DNA of 64,000 bases from positions 1 through 64,000 of the forward strand of contig VXMJ01000088.1 in NCBI GenBank assembly GCA_009841145.1, in the 5' to 3' direction. The translations under genes were made by a program, and so were the position numbers. This document shows positions 61,383-64,000 of this stretch, one piece after another. How positions within the stretch are numbered: position 1 is the stretch's first letter; each line of letters begins with the position of its first letter. The notes beneath the pieces were generated by a model. The model made no database searches and was not told the DNA's origin. It was given only the letters and a program-made list of their open reading frames with translations. This DNA comes from Caldilineaceae bacterium SB0661_bin_34. Its GTDB lineage: Bacteria > Chloroflexota > Anaerolineae > Caldilineales > Caldilineaceae.

Positions 61383-62041
61383 GTGCGGATGACCACTTCC
61401 GGTTCCGCCTGGCGCGCCCGCGGCCGGGAATTGCGGCTCATGAGGTATACGGCAACCGCGATCACCGCCGGCGTGGCGATGTTGATCCAGTTCTCCGCCA
61501 ACCGGCCGGGCAGGGCTGCGGTGTGCCGGACGCCGTCCGGTGCCGTCCGCACTATGTCGACAACACCGGCCAAGGATGGCCAGACGTCCGGCACCGGCAG
61601 AGACAATTCAGCCACGGTTGGCAGCACCAGCCACCAGACCCCAAGACCATTGGCTGTGGCCAGCAGCGCGCCGGCCAGACGCTCCTGTCGTCCCGATTGC
61701 GAGCGTCGGCCCTTGCGGTGCCAGCGACCAGTAACCCAATAGGCGGTTCCCACCAGGGTGGTCCAGATTGCCAGGGCAGGTACCGAATTCGCAACCGGCG
61801 CAACGAGTTCGTCACCGGTGATCGGTAGGCTGAACGGCTGCAGGATGGGTCTCCAGCCGCGCATGGCCGCGGAGTCCAGGGAAAGGCTTTCAAGGCTGGG
61901 CTGCGCGAGCCACCATGCGCCAAATACAAGGCCCAGCAGGCCCACGACGGTGACCGGGAGTTCGCGGCGTGCCCCGCGCCACCAACCGGAGGCGAACAGG
62001 ACACAGGTGCTGACAATCAACGTGGCGAGAGTGACAGTCAT
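61379..62041 (-). CDS. Polytopic membrane protein, CvpA-like, in the dcw cluster
   Basis: A 220-residue protein with about four to five hydrophobic segments. The N-terminus (SGWWRGARRELPVTVVGLLG) resembles CvpA-family proteins, which carry a GxxRGxxRE motif after the first helix. A basic loop (~107-120) separates halves. It sits between murG (21 bp) and murC (4-bp overlap), an unusual place, so a role in wall assembly or the division membrane is inferred only from position. Confidence 0.6.
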   Translation of the reverse strand: MTVTLATLIVSTCVLFASGWWRGARRELPVTVVGLLGLVFGAWWLAQPSLESLSLDSAAMRGWRPILQPFSLPITGDELVAPVANSVPALAIWTTLVGTAYWVTGRWHRKGRRSQSGRQERLAGALLATANGLGVWWLVLPTVAELSLPVPDVWPSLAGVVDIVRTAPDGVRHTAALPGRLAENWINIATPAVIAVAVYLMSRNSRPRARQAEPEVVIRT

Positions 62042-62062
62042 GGCGATGCAGGGCGCAGGCGG

Positions 62063-63259
62063 TCAGGGTAGCTGCGGTTTCGGGCGATCCGTTCCGGACT
62101 CCGGGTGGCCGTTGGCGCATACCGTGTGCATGGACAGGGAGGCGATGGCCATGGCTGCGGTTTCGGCCGCATTCGACCGGCCAAGGGCCGCCATACGGGC
62201 CGCCATGGTTGTTCGTTGATCCGCATCGCGCAACAGGGGCAGGAGAAGCGTCGGCAACCGGTCGCGTACGGTGGCATCCTCGGTCACCAGACAGGCGCCT
62301 GCCTGTTCCAGGGCGCGGGCATTGGACCATTGGTGGCCGCCGGCGATGGGCAGCGGAACCAGGACGGCCGGAGTCTGGGAGGCCGGTAGTTCGCCCAAGA
62401 TGCTGGCACCGGCACGCATGACGGCCACGTCGGCGGCTGCCAGGGCCTGGGGGGCCTCCCGGTCCAAATAGGGTCGCACCACCAGTTTCTCCCGGAGTTC
62501 GGCAGCCAGTTCCATCCGCCGCACGGCTGCGGCAACGGCATCAAACTCCGCATGGCCGGTGACCAACAACACCATTGCTTCCTGCAGCAAGGCTGGCAGA
62601 TGGTGCAGTATCGCCTGGTTCAGCGATCGGGCTCCCTGACTCCCACCCATCACCACCAGCAGAGGGTCCCCCGATGCGCCAGCCGGCATGTCCATTGCTG
62701 TCAGCAGGCTCCGACGGCTGGCGTCCGGATTGTTCATGGCCGCCAGCAGATCGCCGCGTACCGGGTACCCGCACAGCAGGCTGTTGTCCGGGAAATACTT
62801 TGCGGCCGAGGTTGTTGTGACCAGGACGGTGCGGGCCAGCCGGCCAAGCCAGCGCGCCGTGATTCCGGGTGCCGAGTCGGGCAACAGCAGGATGAGGGGT
62901 ATGCCCAGAATGCGCGCCGCCAGGGCTCCGGGAGCAGCGGCATTGCCCCCCGTGGCCAGGCATGCATCGGGCTTGAAGCGGAGCACATGCAGGCAGGCCT
63001 GCAGCGTGCCCAGGCAGACTTGTGCGAGACTGAGGATGCGCCGCCCCGGGCCGCGGTCCAGCAATGGACCTGTGGCGACCGCACGGTACCGAATCCCGGC
63101 GTCCGCAACCAATTGCCGGGCCAGATCCCCGGTCCCCCCCAACCAGAGGGTGTCGAGTCGTTCCGTCCGATCGACGCAGAGCGCTTCCAGACGCTCCAGG
63201 ATTGCCAGGGCCGGGTATATGTGGCCGCCCGAGCCGCCGCCGGCACACAACAGCTTCAT
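62063..63259 (-). CDS. murG: UDP-GlcNAc--undecaprenyl-PP-MurNAc-pentapeptide transferase MurG
   Basis: A 398-residue glycosyltransferase making lipid II at the membrane. Motifs: LLCAGGGSGGHIYPALAI at the N-terminus, LATGGNAAAPGALAA, VVMGGSQGARSLN, and the UDP-GlcNAc region VMRAGASILGELPASQTPAVLVPLP. ATG 63259 is used: it overlaps the ftsW stop and begins at the conserved fold; the longer open frame upstream is antisense-like noise within ftsW. Confidence 0.95.
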   Translation of the reverse strand: MKLLCAGGGSGGHIYPALAILERLEALCVDRTERLDTLWLGGTGDLARQLVADAGIRYRAVATGPLLDRGPGRRILSLAQVCLGTLQACLHVLRFKPDACLATGGNAAAPGALAARILGIPLILLLPDSAPGITARWLGRLARTVLVTTTSAAKYFPDNSLLCGYPVRGDLLAAMNNPDASRRSLLTAMDMPAGASGDPLLVVMGGSQGARSLNQAILHHLPALLQEAMVLLVTGHAEFDAVAAAVRRMELAAELREKLVVRPYLDREAPQALAAADVAVMRAGASILGELPASQTPAVLVPLPIAGGHQWSNARALEQAGACLVTEDATVRDRLPTLLLPLLRDADQRTTMAARMAALGRSNAAETAAMAIASLSMHTVCANGHPESGTDRPKPQLP

Positions 63260-64000
63260 GGATTGGCCTGGATGCGTGTCGTGTGGTCGATGTTGACCAG
63301 CACCCCCATGGCTGCCAGCCAGGTGACCAGGGAGGATCCGCCGAAGCTGACGAAGGGCAGGGTCATGCCCGTGACGGGTGTGATGTTGAGTACCACGCAC
63401 ACGTGCAGCAGCGCCTGCGTCGTCAGCATGAAAATGAGCCCCACCGCGGTTAGCTGGCGGAACAGGGTTGTGGCCCTGGCCGCAATTGAAAGTCCGCGCC
63501 ACGCGATGACGGCGTACAGTCCGACCACGGCAATGGAGCCGGCGAACCCGGTTTCCTCGCCAATTACGGCAAAAACCGAGTCGGTCCAGGGCAACACCAC
63601 CCACAGGGTCTTCATTTCCCCCTGGCCCGGGCCGGTACCGAACAATCCTCCCCGCACGGCGGCCCGCGCCGTGTTGCGCTCCTGCCAACTGGCGCTGTTG
63701 AGAGGATCCGCAAAGGACTCCTTGAAGTCGAGGAGGCGTTCCGTCATGTAGGGATAAAGGGTGGCCGCCGCCACAATCAGGATTGCAAAGAGAATGCCCA
63801 CCCACAATAACTGCCGGAGATTTCTGCTGGCCAGGAAGAACAAGGCAAAGGCAGTCGTGGATATGAGGATCGCCATCGTGATGTCCGGCTGCATCACGAG
63901 CAGAATCGCGACGAAGGCGGTGAACAGCGAAAAGGGGTACAGGCCGGTGTTGTTGTCCCGCAGCTTTTCCCCCTTGCTGTCCAGCCAGTGGCTGGTATAG
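63256..64000 (-). CDS. ftsW: Peptidoglycan polymerase/lipid II flippase-family FtsW (C-terminal part)
   Basis: The frame is open to the window edge and shows 247 residues of a SEDS-family membrane protein; the start lies beyond 64000. Features: LLVMQPDITMAILI, GGLFGTGPGQGEMK, FAVIGEETGFAGSIAV, and the C-terminal NITPVTGMTLPFVSFGGSSLV, which is diagnostic for FtsW/RodA. It polymerises glycan strands with a cognate penicillin-binding protein. FtsW rather than RodA is inferred from position before murG. Confidence 0.93.
   Translation of the reverse strand, partial: YTSHWLDSKGEKLRDNNTGLYPFSLFTAFVAILLVMQPDITMAILISTTAFALFFLASRNLRQLLWVGILFAILIVAAATLYPYMTERLLDFKESFADPLNSASWQERNTARAAVRGGLFGTGPGQGEMKTLWVVLPWTDSVFAVIGEETGFAGSIAVVGLYAVIAWRGLSIAARATTLFRQLTAVGLIFMLTTQALLHVCVVLNITPVTGMTLPFVSFGGSSLVTWLAAMGVLVNIDHTTRIQANP

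Noticed and set aside
62063..63805. A 580-codon version of murG
   Set aside because: The additional sequence is an alternative frame of ftsW. MurG begins with MKLLCAGGGSGGH at 63259.

Overview
The window is a 64 kb piece of a GC-rich bacterial chromosome with densely packed genes, many overlapping by 4 bp (ATGA/GTGA). It has an FtsZ/Mur division cluster, an alpha/beta-fused glycyl-tRNA synthetase, Sec/lipoprotein-type exported proteins, and a group of phytanoyl-CoA dioxygenase, creatininase, gluconolactonase and aldo/keto reductase genes. This mixture suggests a Chloroflexota lineage (Caldilinea-like, often aquatic or host-associated). That placement is inferred from gene content only; there is no rRNA in the window.

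Layout. 137-997: membrane-anchored helical-repeat protein. 1373-5406 (minus): nucleoside/simple-sugar type ABC importer whose substrate-binding gene is only a fragment. 5403-9740 (minus): recJ, a Cas4/RecB-like Fe-S nuclease and a metallo-beta-lactamase-fold protein with a damaged metal site. 10094-11887 (minus): aspS. 12447-16585: SNF2 helicase and SWIM-family partner. 16605-17570 (minus): SDR. 18128-20440: DsbA-like protein, DsbB fused to a cytochrome c domain, and an Ig-like membrane protein. 20437-29250: pth, mfd, M50 protease and fused glyQS. 29300-31923: small protein and UvrD-family helicase. 31974-33356: a solitary TnpB. 33422-35487: two cyclophilins. 35525-42579: a 2061-residue alpha-2-macroglobulin-like lipoprotein coupled to a gluconolactonase-family protein. 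42648-46799: PhyH, creatininase and two aldo/keto reductases. 46889-47773: DinB-like protein. 47903-50426 (minus): rpsF, rpsR and a parvulin foldase. 50578-51360 (minus): methyltransferase. 51902-53922: greA-lysS. 54034-54107 (minus): tRNA-Pro. 54189-64000 (minus): ftsZ, ftsA, ftsQ, ddl, murB, murC, a CvpA-like membrane gene, murG, ftsW (ftsW runs off the window).

How the genes fit together. Most of the window is housekeeping: translation (aspS, glyQS, lysS, pth, bS6, bS18, tRNA-Pro), transcription-repair (mfd, greA), repair nucleases/helicases, and peptidoglycan synthesis with division. A second theme is folding outside the cytoplasm: DsbA/DsbB, two cyclophilins (one a lipoprotein) and a membrane-anchored parvulin, together with a very large exported A2M-like lipoprotein as a possible client or defence factor.

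No wholly new system stands out. The most unusual observations are the DsbB-cytochrome c fusion, a SNF2-linked SWIM protein and a TnpB that have both lost canonical zinc ligands, a metallo-hydrolase without its HxHxDH histidines, a decaying ABC importer, and bS18 with a 184-residue acidic repeat extension and no ssb beside it. All functional statements rest on reading motifs by eye; no database search was run.
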